From contig JAHHHQ010000038.1 of assembly GCA_019359285.1 (NCBI GenBank), forward strand, positions 124,001 to 188,000: 64,000 nucleotides of DNA, read 5' to 3'. Source of the stretch: Nodosilinea sp. WJT8-NPBG4 (GTDB lineage Bacteria > Cyanobacteriota > Cyanobacteriia > Phormidesmidales > Phormidesmidaceae). Position numbers and translations under genes: made by a program. Positions 19,862 through 27,281 of this stretch are shown one piece after another. The notes below the pieces were generated by a model. That model saw only the letters and a program-made list of their open reading frames with translations. It was not told the DNA's origin and made no database searches. Each line of letters begins with the position of its first letter. Position 1 is the stretch's first letter.

Positions 19862-19911
19862 GGTTTAGGGTGTAAGGCTTCCCGTAGACCCTAAACCCTG
19901 TACCCTAAACC
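19862..19911. repeat. Inverted repeat of GGTTTAGGGT type, probable bidirectional terminator
   Basis: GGTTTAGGGT (19862-19871) has two complementary right arms, ACCCTAAACC at 19888-19897 and again at 19902-19911. It sits in the 106-bp spacer between convergent genes, as expected for a terminator serving both. Similar repeats occur at 49805-49842 and 49896-49942. Confidence 0.55.
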
Positions 19912-19929
19912 CCCTTGTATTCCCCTCCC

Positions 19930-20811
19930 CTACTGAGGCAAGTACTTTTTCAACAGCAGGCTAAGTTTGTCGAGCGTTGCGGTAGGGGCCTTATCAAACG
20001 GGGTGATGATGGCATACTTCAGCGCCGAGTGGGCTTCCGACTCAGGCGGATTGGCGGCAACGCGGTTCACTACTTCGCGAATTACCCGCTGGGCGTTGAC
20101 GGCGTTCTTTTGCAGATTGCCGATCACCATCTCGACGGTGACGCTGTCATGGTCGGGGTGCCAGCAGTCGTAGTCGGTAACCAGAGCCAGGGTGGCGTAG
20201 GCGATCTCGGCCTCGCGGGCCAGTTTAGCCTCGGGCAGATTGGTCATGCCGATGATGGTTGCCCCCCAACTGCGGTATAGCTGGCTCTCGGCTTTTGTAG
20301 AAAAGGCAGGCCCTTCCATGCAGACGTAGGTGCCGCCCCGGTGCAAGTCAACATCGGGCAGTTCCAGTCCTTCGACCGCGTCGGCGAGCACCTGGGCTAG
20401 GGCCGGGCAAACCGGGTCGCCGAAAGTAATGTGGCCCACCAGCCCCTCGCCAAAAAAGGTATTGACTCGGTTGCGGGTGCGATCGATAAACTGATCGGGT
20501 ACTACCATATCCAGCGGCTTAGCGGCCTCTTTGAGCGAACCGACGGCGGAGGCAGAGATCAGGTATTCCACTCCAAGAGATTTCATCGCATAAATGTTGG
20601 CGCGAAAGGGTAGCTCGGTGGGCATCAGGGTGTGGCCGCGCCCGTGGCGGGCCAAAAACGCCACGCGAGTGCCATCCAGCGTGCCGAGAATAATGGCGTC
20701 GGAGGGGCTGCCAAAGGGGGTGTCAACGCGAACTTCTTCGATGTCGGTAAGGGCTTCCATTTGGTAGAGGCCACTGCCGCCGATGATGCCAATCTGTGCC
20801 TGTGCCGCCAT
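19930..20811 (-). CDS. mtnP: S-methyl-5'-thioadenosine phosphorylase
   Basis: Cleaves methylthioadenosine with phosphate to adenine and 5-methylthioribose-1-phosphate, recycling the by-product of polyamine synthesis. The 293-residue protein has the N-terminal phosphate loop [10 protein letters not shown] (8-17), RHGRGH (near 55) for phosphate binding, [11 protein letters not shown], and the substrate-pocket run [12 protein letters not shown] near 165, followed by [17 protein letters not shown], where the Asn/Asp-type base contact lies. Length and order match type II MTAP. It is convergent with the TIR-FGE gene and 31 bases downstream of the Tab2-like gene on the same strand, so likely co-transcribed with it. 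The polyamine genes of the window are about 6-8 kb away. Confidence 0.95.
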   Translation of the reverse strand: MAAQAQIGIIGGSGLYQMEALTDIEEVRVDTPFGSPSDAIILGTLDGTRVAFLARHGRGHTLMPTELPFRANIYAMKSLGVEYLISASAVGSLKEAAKPLDMVVPDQFIDRTRNRVNTFFGEGLVGHITFGDPVCPALAQVLADAVEGLELPDVDLHRGGTYVCMEGPAFSTKAESQLYRSWGATIIGMTNLPEAKLAREAEIAYATLALVTDYDCWHPDHDSVTVEMVIGNLQKNAVNAQRVIREVVNRVAANPPESEAHSALKYAIITPFDKAPTATLDKLSLLLKKYLPQ

Positions 20812-20842
20812 GATAGTTAATGTCTAGAGCTGGACTGCCCTA

Positions 20843-21688
20843 TCATACCTGGGGTTGCTGCAAGAGCCAGAGGCCAGTGCTGGTCATGCCTGAGTCATCC
20901 GGGCGCACCAGCAGAAAGTGAAGGCCTAGACTCTCGCGTTTACGCTGCTCGAAGCGTTGACCGGCGGCGGCCACATCGGGGTCGCTGAAGGTGGTGAAGA
21001 CCCAGCGATCGCACAGTCCTGCCTCTAAAATCAATCCATCCGGTTCCCCCCGCACATAACTCAGCCAAGCGGGATTGTTAGCTTGAATCCACTGGGCCAG
21101 GACCATCGCCTGTCGTCCAGCATCCACTACAACCCCAGGAATAGGCATGGTGCTGGCTAAGCCCAAACGGGAGGGCATTAAGCTCGGCGGCAGGTGGTGC
21201 AGGGGAATGGGTTCGTAGGGCAGGGTTTGCTCGAAGTCGTAGGCGGATAGCGCCGTGAAACCCCAGCGATCGCCCCAAAGATTTTCCGGTAGCGGCACGG
21301 GCGGTGGCGACTCGATGTGCAGCGGGTTGTAGGGAATGGGGACGGCATTGGGCTGGGTGGGATACCACTTGGCCCGCTGCTGGAGCCATTGGTGCAGAGT
21401 AGCGGTGTGGCGGGTCGGTTCGACCGCAATCCCCAGCGCCTTACCGCTCACGGTTAGCAGCGACAGCGCCTGGGGCCGAAACACCTGAATTTTCTCGGGG
21501 GGGCTACCGGCTTTTTCTAACGCAATGCCTATTTGCTCGCTCACCCAAGCTTTGTTCACCGCCGATTGAGGAGTCATGGCCCCGTAGCTGAAAACAAAAT
21601 CGTCGCTGCACAGCAAAATTTCCCAAAGGGGTTCGCCGCTGGGGCTGGTCAGGGGCGGGCGGTGGAGATCGGCTTGCCAGACAGTCAT
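20843..21688 (-). CDS. Tab2/Atab2-family RNA-binding protein
   Basis: A 281-residue protein of the Tab2/Atab2 (DUF1092) family, known in algae and plants as a translation factor for photosystem I mRNAs such as psaB. Signatures include the N-terminal VWQADLHRPPL and LWEILLCS, the SAVNKAWVSEQI helix, the central IQVFRPQALSLL, the PLPENLWGDRWGFTAL motif near 140, and the C-terminal GLILEAGLCDRWVFTTFSD (the WI.A....GLILE.G...RWI pattern) near 215-245. No signal peptide or membrane segment is present, so it is cytosolic or stroma-like. It precedes mtnP by 31 bases. Its start faces the M15-peptidase gene across a 319-bp divergent spacer holding a structured element. Confidence 0.9.
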   Translation of the reverse strand: MTVWQADLHRPPLTSPSGEPLWEILLCSDDFVFSYGAMTPQSAVNKAWVSEQIGIALEKAGSPPEKIQVFRPQALSLLTVSGKALGIAVEPTRHTATLHQWLQQRAKWYPTQPNAVPIPYNPLHIESPPPVPLPENLWGDRWGFTALSAYDFEQTLPYEPIPLHHLPPSLMPSRLGLASTMPIPGVVVDAGRQAMVLAQWIQANNPAWLSYVRGEPDGLILEAGLCDRWVFTTFSDPDVAAAGQRFEQRKRESLGLHFLLVRPDDSGMTSTGLWLLQQPQV

Positions 21689-21851
21689 GGTGTGTATCTG
21701 GCCGCTACGGGCTCAGCGCAGGGGCTTACATTTTAAGGCGTGGGGCTGAAGTCAGGCAGCAGGGTTAAAACAACCAGCGGCAGCTTTCTCAGCATAGGGG
21801 AGAAGGCTAGCTTTTCCTTACCTAAATCGGTTGGGTGACTCGTTGACGAAT

Positions 21852-21950
21852 GGTTGAACCGACAAGGGTGCCGCGTTCAACCTGAAACTGGAGGCTAGTA
21901 GGCTCAGTCTGTAGAGACCATCGACTCGCACCCTTCCCTGGGCCGATGGT
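21852..21950. other. Two hairpins with complementary loops in divergent spacer
   Basis: The 319-base spacer 21689-22007 contains an 8-bp stem GGTTGAAC/GTTCAACC (21852-21859 with 21875-21882) and a 7-bp stem ACCATCG/CGATGGT (21917-21923 with 21944-21950). The first loop contains AAGGGTGC (21864-21871) and the second GCACCCTT (21928-21935), exact complements, so a kissing interaction of 8 pairs is possible in RNA of either strand. It could be a leader of the M15 gene (plus) or the Tab2 gene (minus), a small RNA, or a DNA regulatory element. I recognise no known riboswitch class. Confidence 0.4.
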
Positions 21951-22007
21951 TTGGGGTTAAAAAATGGTGCTATATGATTAGGCCGTGGCGAGAGTGGGGA
22001 ATGCAGG

Positions 22008-23303
22008 GTGAATCAAGTCTTACGCGTCAACCGAGCTACGGCGCTGGTGCTGAGGCCAGAGTCGCTGGGGCAGCTGGCCGCTAACGAGCAGGTAGCGATC
22101 GCTGCTGGCAGCGTCTATCCGCTGCAATCGTATGCCTACGCCGATATTAACGGTGGCTTTAACGGTCACATCAAAGTGGCCTTTCGCGATAGCGCCCCCG
22201 GTGGGTTTAACACCTGGTTTGTGCCCAGCCGTGATACCCAGGTAGAGTCTGATGGCGTTGTGGTCTACCCCCACGAAGATCAAGAGGGCATGCCGGTGCT
22301 GTGGATCAATACCAGTACCCTGCTGAAGCTCCGCCCCCTCGACTCGGGTCTGCTCAACGCCAACGAAGCCGTAGCCGTGTCTCGGGGCCAATCCTACAAC
22401 CTGCACTCCTACGCCTTTGCCGATAGCCAGGGCAACTTTAACAACCACATCAAAATTGCCATTCGCAACCCCGAAGACTTTGTCAATGGCCTGAGCACCT
22501 GGTTTGTCTATACCCCCCACGCCTTTGTCACCCTCGACAACGATGTGGTGTTTCCGCGCCCAGACCCCAATGCCTTTGTCCTGCGCGTGATTGCTAACAC
22601 TCTGTTTAAGCGTCGCCCGGTCGACAACAGCCAACTGGCCCCTAACGAGCGGGCCACCGCCTCGCCGGGCACAACGATCGTGCTCAGCAGCTACGCCTTT
22701 GCCAATGCCCAGGGGTCGTTTAACGGCCACATTCGCTTCGCCATCAAATACGTCAAAGACGACATTAACGGGATCAATACTTGGTATGTGTTCCAGGGCC
22801 ATGCGCGGGTCGAGCGGGCTGGAGTAGTGGTGTATCCGCCCCCGACTACCCCGCCCCCAACCCCGTCGCCCCAGTACTCAGGTCGTCCCTTTCGTCTGCC
22901 AGGCAATACATCGACGTTCTACACCGACCAGCCAATTATTCCGGGCGGTAGCTTTACCTGGGGAGAAGCCACGCGGGAGGCCACACGCATTCCTGAAACC
23001 CAGGCGATCGTTGACAACATTATTGGCCTAGCTCGGGCACTTCAGGGCGCGCGCGATCGCCTCGACCGCTCCTTTCAAATTACTTCCTGGTATCGGCCAC
23101 CAGCGGTGAATGCAGCGGTGGGAGGGGCTTCCCGTAGCCAGCATCTGTTTGGCCGCGCCGCCGATATTCAGGTGCAGGGACTCAGCGGTCGCCAGGTGGC
23201 CAACGCGCTGATGCTGAGCTGGCCAGGTGGCATGGGCATCTACGGCAACATTCCCAACATCATTCACCTCGATACTGGCCCCAAACGCACTTGGGGGTTC
23301 TAA
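22008..23303 (+). CDS. M15-type peptidase with three N-terminal repeats
   Basis: A 431-residue protein starting at GTG 22008. Residues about 1-285 consist of three repeats of about 92 residues, each with a pattern of LR...LR..(D)..L..NE...(8)..LQSYA.AD..G.FNGHIK.A(F/I)R......(F/I)NTWFV...(H)..V. A Pro/Thr-rich linker (286-300) leads to a C-terminal peptidase_M15_3 domain: SWYRPPAVNAAVGGASRSQHLFGRAADI and NIIHLDTG give the SxHxxGxAxD and HxD zinc-ligand motifs. Such domains cut peptidoglycan peptides (D,D- or L,D-carboxypeptidase-like). No signal peptide is seen, so export by another route, or a lysin-like role, must be considered. The repeats probably bind a ligand such as cell wall, but their family is not known to me. 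Confidence 0.8.
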   Translation: MNQVLRVNRATALVLRPESLGQLAANEQVAIAAGSVYPLQSYAYADINGGFNGHIKVAFRDSAPGGFNTWFVPSRDTQVESDGVVVYPHEDQEGMPVLWINTSTLLKLRPLDSGLLNANEAVAVSRGQSYNLHSYAFADSQGNFNNHIKIAIRNPEDFVNGLSTWFVYTPHAFVTLDNDVVFPRPDPNAFVLRVIANTLFKRRPVDNSQLAPNERATASPGTTIVLSSYAFANAQGSFNGHIRFAIKYVKDDINGINTWYVFQGHARVERAGVVVYPPPTTPPPTPSPQYSGRPFRLPGNTSTFYTDQPIIPGGSFTWGEATREATRIPETQAIVDNIIGLARALQGARDRLDRSFQITSWYRPPAVNAAVGGASRSQHLFGRAADIQVQGLSGRQVANALMLSWPGGMGIYGNIPNIIHLDTGPKRTWGF

Positions 23304-23411
23304 CCAGGTTGAGATGCGCCTCTGCTCTGCCAGGTCGTAGCGATCGACTCCGCAGCGGGTCTCTTTCTCTGGTTATTATAAAAAACAGCTGATTATTTTT
23401 ACTGAACGTTC

Positions 23412-23657
23412 ATGCCCCAGTCCAAACATACCCAGGCCCACCTATCGCGCACGGTGCCTAAAGATCAGTCTGAATTCTTCAAAAAGCGCACCCGTGACTC
23501 GATGGAGTACTACATGGGGGCCAAGCTGTTAGAGGTGGGGGTGAATCCTAAAAACACCGTCTATCGCTGGACCTCGGAGATCAAGGGAAGCCAGGAAGTG
23601 ATTACTGTGAGCGCCTACTGGGGCGACTCGCGTGAAAAGCTTGAGGCCTCAGAATAG
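23412..23657 (+). CDS. Small conserved-type cyanobacterial protein of unknown function
   Basis: An 81-residue protein with a charged N-terminus (SKHTQAHLSRTVPKDQ), a central amphipathic helix (SEFFKKRTRDSMEYYMGAKLLEVGV) and two likely beta strands (TVYRWTSEIKGSQEVITVSAYWGDS). Good codon use and a proper ATG support a real gene. I recognise no named family. It stands alone between the M15 gene and the convergent rsmB. Confidence 0.6.
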   Translation: MPQSKHTQAHLSRTVPKDQSEFFKKRTRDSMEYYMGAKLLEVGVNPKNTVYRWTSEIKGSQEVITVSAYWGDSREKLEASE

Positions 23658-23676
23658 CGGTTTTCTGAAGGTCAAA

Positions 23677-25047
23677 CTAGGCCTGCTGAAGTCTCACCAT
23701 AAAGAACCCGTCCATATTTTGGCGGTGGGGCCAGACGCGCACCCAGCCAGCGGGAGCCACCTCTAGCCCGTCCCCAAAGCCAGGAGCGGGCGGCTGCACC
23801 TGCCAGGTGGGATGGTTGCGGCAAAACGCTTCAATTACAGCCTCGTTTTCAGCAGGGTGTAGTGTGCAGGTGGCGTAGACCAGGGTGCCACTGGGTTTAA
23901 CGCAGCGGGCGGCTTCGCTCAGCAGAGCACTTTGCAGTTCGGCTAGCGTCCCAATGCTGTCGGGAGTTTGTCGCCAGCGGGCATCGGCGTGGCGATGCAG
24001 GGTACCTAAGCCCGAGCAGGGAGCATCGACCAAGACCCGATCGGCCTGGCCGTGAAACTGGGCTAAGTCGGTGCTGTCACCCGCGTGGGTGTGCAGGTTT
24101 GTCAGGCCCAGTCGACTGGCATTGGCGGTAATCTTTTTGAGGCGGGAGGGGGCGCGATCGCAGGCCCACACCTTGCCACCTTCCCCCACTATCTCTGCCA
24201 TCTGCGTGGCTTTGCCCCCCGGTGCCGCACAGACATCCAGCACTGTTTCGCCCGGCTGTGGGTCGAGCAGTAGCCCCACCAGCTGGGCACTGGCATCCTG
24301 CACGCTCCACCAGCCTGCTTCGTAGCCGGGCAGGTTGGTGAGTGCCCCCTGGTGGTTCACCAGGCGCAGCCCCCAGGGAACCCCAGGGATCGGTTCTATC
24401 GCAATATCTGCGGCGGCAAAGGCAGTCTTCACCGCTTCGACCGTGGCCTGCTGCCGGTTTACTCGCAGGTCAATCGAGGGCACCTGGTTAAACCACTGAC
24501 AGAGCCGGTCGGTTTCTGCTGCGCCGAGCTGGTCGAGCCACAGAGCGATGAGCCAGTCGGGGTAGCTGTGGCGAATGCCCAGGGCAACCACGGGCTGTTC
24601 AGGCAGCCGTAAGGGATCTGTGTCCTGATCGGATTGACGGATGTACTGGCGCAGCAGGCCATTTACCACCCCAGAAAGCTTACCTAACCCGTTCGCCTTG
24701 GCCAAATCAACGCTGGTATTCACTGCCGCCGAATCGGGCACGGCGGTTAGGTAGCGCAATTGATAAAGCCCCAGGTGCAGCACGAGACGCAGCACCGGGG
24801 GCTGTTTATCCGCAGGGCGAGTGCCCAGCTGATCGATGAGAGCATCTAGGGTGCGCTGGCGGCGAACGGTGCCATAGACCAGCTCGGTGGCAAAGGCGCG
24901 ATCGCTTTCGCTCAACTTGGCCTGACTCAACGTGCGGTGCAGGGCTACATCGGCGTAGGCTCCCGCCTGCACCTGAAGCAGCACATTCAAGGCCAGTTGC
25001 CGTGCCCCAGCCGGTGCAGCAGCCCGAGTAGTTACGATTTTAGCCAA
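23677..25047 (-). CDS. rsmB: 16S rRNA (cytosine-967 C5) methyltransferase RsmB
   Basis: A 456-residue RNA m5C methyltransferase. The N-terminal NusB-like RNA-binding domain covers residues about 15-150 (ARQLALNVLLQVQ, ALIDQL, LRLVLHLGLYQLRYL). The catalytic domain has motif I VLDVCAAPGGKATQMAE, motif IV VDAPCSGLGTLHRHADARW with the first active-site Cys, and motif VI LVYATCTLHPAENE with the catalytic Cys. This domain set defines RsmB/Sun. It modifies 16S rRNA before ribosome assembly. The gene follows the small membrane-protein gene by one base, in the order petN, small membrane protein, rsmB on the minus strand. Confidence 0.95.
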   Translation of the reverse strand: MAKIVTTRAAAPAGARQLALNVLLQVQAGAYADVALHRTLSQAKLSESDRAFATELVYGTVRRQRTLDALIDQLGTRPADKQPPVLRLVLHLGLYQLRYLTAVPDSAAVNTSVDLAKANGLGKLSGVVNGLLRQYIRQSDQDTDPLRLPEQPVVALGIRHSYPDWLIALWLDQLGAAETDRLCQWFNQVPSIDLRVNRQQATVEAVKTAFAAADIAIEPIPGVPWGLRLVNHQGALTNLPGYEAGWWSVQDASAQLVGLLLDPQPGETVLDVCAAPGGKATQMAEIVGEGGKVWACDRAPSRLKKITANASRLGLTNLHTHAGDSTDLAQFHGQADRVLVDAPCSGLGTLHRHADARWRQTPDSIGTLAELQSALLSEAARCVKPSGTLVYATCTLHPAENEAVIEAFCRNHPTWQVQPPAPGFGDGLEVAPAGWVRVWPHRQNMDGFFMVRLQQA

Positions 25048-25048
25048 G

Positions 25049-25237
25049 CTAAGATTTTGCGCGCCGCTTGGAACTCTGCCGATCGCGCTTGGCGGTCTGC
25101 TCGTCGTTTTTGCGGCGGCGGCGATCGCGCCAGTCAGCGGCGGTTAAATAAACCACGCCGCCGGTCACGACGACCATTAGCACCAGGGCAATGGTGGCCA
25201 AAATGCTAAAGGCTTGAGCTTGTACAGTTGCTTCCAT
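25049..25237 (-). CDS. Small single-pass membrane protein with basic C-terminal tail
   Basis: A 62-residue protein. Residues 8-32 are a transmembrane helix (AFSILATIALVLMVVVTGGVVYLT), followed by ADWRDRRRRKNDEQ and a highly basic tail, so the C-terminus should face the cytosol. It lies 17 bases after petN and one base before rsmB, all on the minus strand, so it belongs to the petN transcript. The position suggests a thylakoid-associated protein, but I do not recognise a named subunit. Confidence 0.7.
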   Translation of the reverse strand: MEATVQAQAFSILATIALVLMVVVTGGVVYLTAADWRDRRRRKNDEQTAKRDRQSSKRRAKS

Positions 25238-25254
25238 AGCTATAGACGCTGGGT

Positions 25255-25344
25255 TTAGAAACCGTTGCGACCCCAGATCACCATCGACAGAGAGAAAGTA
25301 AAGACGACCAGTAGTGAAACCCAGCCGAACGACAAAATGTCCAT
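25255..25344 (-). CDS. petN: Cytochrome b6f complex subunit 8 (PetN)
   Basis: A 29-residue gene. The product begins [12 protein letters not shown] and ends [10 protein letters not shown], matching PetN almost residue for residue over its length. It is a single transmembrane helix at the periphery of the cytochrome b6f complex, needed for the stability of the complex in the thylakoid. The start is ATG at 25344; a longer open frame upstream to 25518 is spurious because it has no relation to the family. The small membrane-protein gene and rsmB follow. Confidence 0.95.
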   Translation of the reverse strand: MDILSFGWVSLLVVFTFSLSMVIWGRNGF

Positions 25345-25457
25345 AGGTGCTTTCTTAAGACTCAAAACAACACAGCTATTTTTATCATAATGCCACGGCG
25401 TTTCCCTGCTTAAACGTCTTGCTGCTCTAGGGGCAAGATTTTTGGTGAAGACCCGTC

Positions 25458-26492
25458 TTATAGCCCCATCAGGCAGCAGAGTTTGTAGACGGCCCGAGCG
25501 CCCACGTTGCCGTCCCACTCGCCGTCGCCTACTTCACAGAGGTCAAAGCCAACAATCTGCCGCCCGCTGCGCACTACCTGGCGCAGCAGACAAAATACCT
25601 CTTCCAGTTCTAGCCCGCCGGGGACGGGGGTGCCGGTACTGGGACAGAGCTTGGGGTCAAGGCCATCGGCATCGAAACTGACGTAGACTTTCTCGGGCAG
25701 GGCCGCCACGATCGCCTCGCACTGCTGCATCCAGGGGATGCCTCGATAGGTATTTTCCTTTACCACCGAGTCGTAGTGGGTGACAACGCGCCCCCCCGAC
25801 TGTTTGATCAGCGCCACCTCGTCGTGGCACAGGTCGCGAATGCCCACCTGCACCAGCTTGCTCACCTGGGGCAGCTTCAGCAGGTTGTACATAATTGACG
25901 CGTGGGAGTAGCGAAAGCCTTGATAGCCGTGGCGCAGGTCAGCGTGGGCATCGATGTGCAGCACGCCAAAGTCGGGATGGCGCTCGGCCAGAGCTTGTAG
26001 GTAACCCAACGGCACGCTGTGGTCGCCGCCAATCACCCCTACCCGCTTGCCCTCGTCGAGGGCAGCGGTAGTTTGGGCGTAGAGCCAACCGGTCATCTGT
26101 TCGCAGGCGTAGTTGACATTGTCTAGGTCAGTTTGTAGCAGGGGCTGGGTGGCGATCGCCACGCCCTCCTCCGTCGCATGAATAACGCGATTCGCTGCTT
26201 CCCGCACCTGCTGATTGAGCTCGAACAAATGCTGGGGAATCGGCGGCATATAAATGCCCTGGCGCCAGCCCTCGGGATTATCGCGATCGTACAGATCGAG
26301 CTGGGGAGAGGCCTCTAGCACCCGCTGAGGCCCTTGGGCGGTGCCCTGGTGGTACGACACCGTCACTTCCCAGGGCACGCCGAAGATGACGATGCCCGCT
26401 GTGTCGTAGTCGCACGGCAGACCGTAGAGGTTGCCGTTGTCGAGGCCGACGCCGCTGGGGTCAAAGGTTTGCAGATTGATGGTTGTGGTCAT
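25458..26492 (-). CDS. speB: Agmatinase / ureohydrolase
   Basis: A 344-residue arginase-family enzyme. All manganese-ligand motifs are present: [18 protein letters not shown] (D-A-H-x-D) and SFDADGLDP (S-x-D-x-D). It probably hydrolyses agmatine to putrescine and urea, the route cyanobacteria use to make putrescine from arginine. The extra N-terminal segment (about 60 residues before GVIGGD-type homology, ending [18 protein letters not shown]) is common in cyanobacterial members. Arginase or another guanidino hydrolase is the alternative. It lies 51 bases downstream of the HepT gene, with speD-speE a little further upstream on the same strand, which favours a polyamine role. Confidence 0.9.
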   Translation of the reverse strand: MTTTINLQTFDPSGVGLDNGNLYGLPCDYDTAGIVIFGVPWEVTVSYHQGTAQGPQRVLEASPQLDLYDRDNPEGWRQGIYMPPIPQHLFELNQQVREAANRVIHATEEGVAIATQPLLQTDLDNVNYACEQMTGWLYAQTTAALDEGKRVGVIGGDHSVPLGYLQALAERHPDFGVLHIDAHADLRHGYQGFRYSHASIMYNLLKLPQVSKLVQVGIRDLCHDEVALIKQSGGRVVTHYDSVVKENTYRGIPWMQQCEAIVAALPEKVYVSFDADGLDPKLCPSTGTPVPGGLELEEVFCLLRQVVRSGRQIVGFDLCEVGDGEWDGNVGARAVYKLCCLMGL

Positions 26493-26543
26493 GGCGAGTT
26501 GGAGTTTGCTCAGTTTTTGGGCCTGTCTAACGTTTGGGTTAGC

Positions 26544-26882
26544 TCAACTTTTTGGAGGAATACGTAATGTCAGCTCTGCAATCAAAGGGGGAATTTCAGC
26601 TTGAACCACGTTCCAGACGACGCTGAGATCGATGTCGTCGTAGCCATGTACCAAACGGTTTCGCATGCCGTTTATTTCTGGCCAAGCAATGTTAGGTAAT
26701 GCCTGTCGAGTGGAGTCTGGAACCCGCCTTGCAGCTTCGGCAATCACCAGTATGCGACGGATAACAGCGTCTTGAAGCTGAATATCTTTAGCAAACTCGG
26801 CTTCAGAACGTTGCTCTGTATAGGCGGTAATTAACTCTGCCGATTGCAACATATCAAGCAGGAATTGAAGATCCCGTTGCAT
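26544..26882 (-). CDS. HepT-type RNase toxin (DUF86)
   Basis: A 112-residue HEPN-fold protein. It has the RX4HXY motif of HepT toxins (Arg74, His79, Tyr81 in RNRLVHGYDDID), the usual helix EAARRVPDSTRQALPNIAWPEINGM before it, and VVWNVVQAEIPPLIAEL after it. In the known HepT-MntA system this toxin cuts RNA, and the partner nucleotidyltransferase disables it by adding AMP to the Tyr of this motif. Its start overlaps the end of the MntA-like gene by 29 bases, so production is coupled. The pair sits inside the polyamine gene group. Confidence 0.88.
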   Translation of the reverse strand: MQRDLQFLLDMLQSAELITAYTEQRSEAEFAKDIQLQDAVIRRILVIAEAARRVPDSTRQALPNIAWPEINGMRNRLVHGYDDIDLSVVWNVVQAEIPPLIAELTLRIPPKS

Positions 26883-27210
26883 AGATCACCTGGGCAGAGG
26901 AAAGGATTTCGTGGCGGCGCAGGTAGTTACGACTGGTTTCAACGCCCTGACGAGTGATCAGATCTACCTCTCGGCAAAACAAAACCTTTAGTTCTGCTTC
27001 CATTTGATCGAGGGTGCGAAAGGTCGGGTGGGCTTCTGGATGAAATTGCACCATTACATCCACATCGCTGCTGTCGTGAAAGTCGTCGCGCAGAGCAGAG
27101 CCAAACAGAGAAAATTCTGTGACTTGCCAGCGATCGCAAAATTTAGCAATCTGTTCTATTGGTATTTCTATCTGGGTAACAGCCACGCTAGCTTGACCTG
27201 AGAACGGCAA
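26854..27210 (-). CDS. MntA-type nucleotidyltransferase antitoxin
   Basis: A 118-residue minimal nucleotidyltransferase. The family motif GSX10DXD is present (Gly37-Ser38, Asp49, Asp51 in FGSALRDDFHDSSDVDVMV), with IEIPIEQIAKFCDRW before it and the third acidic strand REVDLITRQGVE after it. By analogy with MntA it neutralises the overlapping HepT toxin by AMPylation. It is the first gene of the pair. The C-terminal tail beyond residue 100 is encoded within the overlap. Confidence 0.88.
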   Translation of the reverse strand: MPFSGQASVAVTQIEIPIEQIAKFCDRWQVTEFSLFGSALRDDFHDSSDVDVMVQFHPEAHPTFRTLDQMEAELKVLFCREVDLITRQGVETSRNYLRRHEILSSAQVIYATGSSIPA

Positions 27211-27230
27211 TCCACCCTACTCCGTAGAAA

Positions 27231-27269
27231 GGGGATAGGAGAAGCATTCTCTGCTGATCTCCTATCCCC
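27231..27269 (-). terminator. Hairpin downstream of speD-speE
   Basis: GGGGATAGGAGA (27231-27242) and its exact complement TCTCCTATCCCC (27258-27269) form a 12-bp stem with a 15-base loop in the 71-bp gap between the speD-speE stop and the MntA gene. Reading along the minus strand, the stem is followed by TTTC, a weak U-run. It may end or attenuate transcription before the toxin-antitoxin pair. Confidence 0.5.
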
Positions 27270-27281
27270 TAGTCTATTGCG

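Noticed and set aside
21873..21935. Glutamine (glnA/downstream-peptide) riboswitch resemblance: GTTCA followed by CTAGTAGG
   Set aside because: The conserved closing block GAAGGAACGC and its pairing with the 5' GTTC are absent; only the kissing-loop observation is kept.
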